From: Thermoproteota archaeon
GTDB taxonomy: Archaea > Thermoproteota > Thermoprotei_A > Sulfolobales > Pyrodictiaceae
NCBI GenBank assembly: GCA_013153105.1
Contig: JAADFC010000084.1
Location: forward strand, 1 to 5,784
DNA length: 5,784 nucleotides
Direction: 5' to 3'
Part shown: in pieces, positions 5,362-5,784 of the stretch
Layout of the letters: each line of letters opens with the position of its first letter
Position numbering within the stretch: the first letter of the stretch is position 1
Notes under the pieces: generated by a model
Databases searched by the model: none
Seen by the model: the letters and a program-made list of their open reading frames with translations, nothing else
What the model was told of the DNA's origin: nothing
Made by a program: the position numbers and the translations under genes

Positions 5362-5784
5362 ATGACGGGCCTCGGCCTCATACGCGGCCGTGCATGGGTC
5401 CTCGGGGACAACATAAGCACCGACCATATAATCAGCGGGAAGTACAAGTTCGCCAAGATAAACCGGCTCGAGGACATGCTCCCCTACGTCTTCGAGGAGG
5501 TGATACCAGGGTTCCACGAGAAAGTGAGGCCTGGCGACGTGATAGTGGCGGGGAGGGGGTTCGGCTACGGGAGCAGCAGGGAGCACGCGCCCCGGCTGCT
5601 GAAGCTGGCGGGTGTCGGGGCGGTGCTCGCCAAGAGCTTCCACAGGATATTCTACAGGAACGCGATAAACATAGGGCTCCCGGTAGTGGTTGTGGAGAGG
5701 ATACCCGAGGTGACCAGGCAGGGAGACATAATCGAGGTCGACCTCGCCGCCGGCGTTGCGAGGAACGTGACGCGCGGCGTGGAG
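5362..5784 (+). CDS. leuD: Aconitase-family dehydratase small subunit (LeuD type), 3' end beyond window
   Basis: An ATG at 5362 opens 141 codons that run to the window edge; the family is about 160-170 residues, so roughly 20-30 are missing. This is the swivel-domain partner of the large subunit just upstream. GDNISTDHII at 15-24 and the GSSREHAP motif at 70-77 (with the catalytic Ser region) are conserved, as is AKSFHRIFYRNAINIGLP at 90-107. The specificity loop after TDHII reads SGKYKFAKI, where isopropylmalate and homocitrate enzymes usually carry a YLxx loop (YLRT in homoaconitase). The residue before GSSRE is Tyr69, where LeuD usually has Cys and aconitase Glu. Both features suggest a substrate other than the standard ones, possibly citrate. 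An in-frame GTG at 5353 is an alternative start; the SD here is weak (GGTGGAG just upstream). It is very likely cotranscribed with the large subunit. Confidence 0.9.
   Translation, partial: MTGLGLIRGRAWVLGDNISTDHIISGKYKFAKINRLEDMLPYVFEEVIPGFHEKVRPGDVIVAGRGFGYGSSREHAPRLLKLAGVGAVLAKSFHRIFYRNAINIGLPVVVVERIPEVTRQGDIIEVDLAAGVARNVTRGVE

Noticed and set aside
4551..5477. 308-codon minus-strand open frame opposite leuC and leuD
   Set aside because: It overlaps two genes with clear catalytic motifs and shows no motif of its own.

Overview
The window looks like chromosomal DNA from a GC-rich, hyperthermophilic crenarchaeon, most likely Desulfurococcales and perhaps the Pyrodictium/Hyperthermus group. 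The genus is a guess. The reasons are the dominance of AGG for Arg and ATA for Ile, strong GGAGGTG-type Shine-Dalgarno (SD) sites, ATG, GTG and TTG starts, and proteins rich in charged residues and poor in Cys.

Layout. (1) Positions 1-251, minus strand: the N-terminal part of an ABC transporter ATPase that runs off the left edge. (2) Positions 252-364: a short divergent promoter region with a small dyad and a G-rich run that meets the SD of the next gene. (3) Positions 365-2278: a 637-residue KamA-family (lysine 2,3-aminomutase-like) radical SAM/PLP enzyme. It is followed by a hairpin with a T-rich tail and about 280 bases of non-coding, inverted-repeat-rich DNA. (4) Positions 2558-3865: a DRE-TIM metallolyase of the isopropylmalate/homocitrate/Re-citrate synthase group. 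(5) Positions 4017-5327: a LeuC-type aconitase-family large subunit. (6) From 5362 to the right edge: the matching LeuD-type small subunit, truncated by the window.

How the genes may work together. The default annotation would be an unexplained lysine aminomutase next to leucine genes. Residue-level reading suggests another story. The mutase keeps the carboxylate-binding Arg of lysine 2,3-aminomutase, but the two Asp residues that hold the lysine side chain are replaced by Lys523 and Asn561. This is the substitution pair known from glutamate 2,3-aminomutase. The synthase lacks the LeuA regulatory domain and resembles Re-citrate synthase. The small subunit has an unusual substrate loop. Together, a citrate -> isocitrate -> 2-oxoglutarate -> glutamate -> beta-glutamate route is a coherent hypothesis. 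Leucine or homocitrate chemistry remains possible for the synthase/dehydratase genes.

No tRNA, rRNA, CRISPR array or mobile element was recognised.
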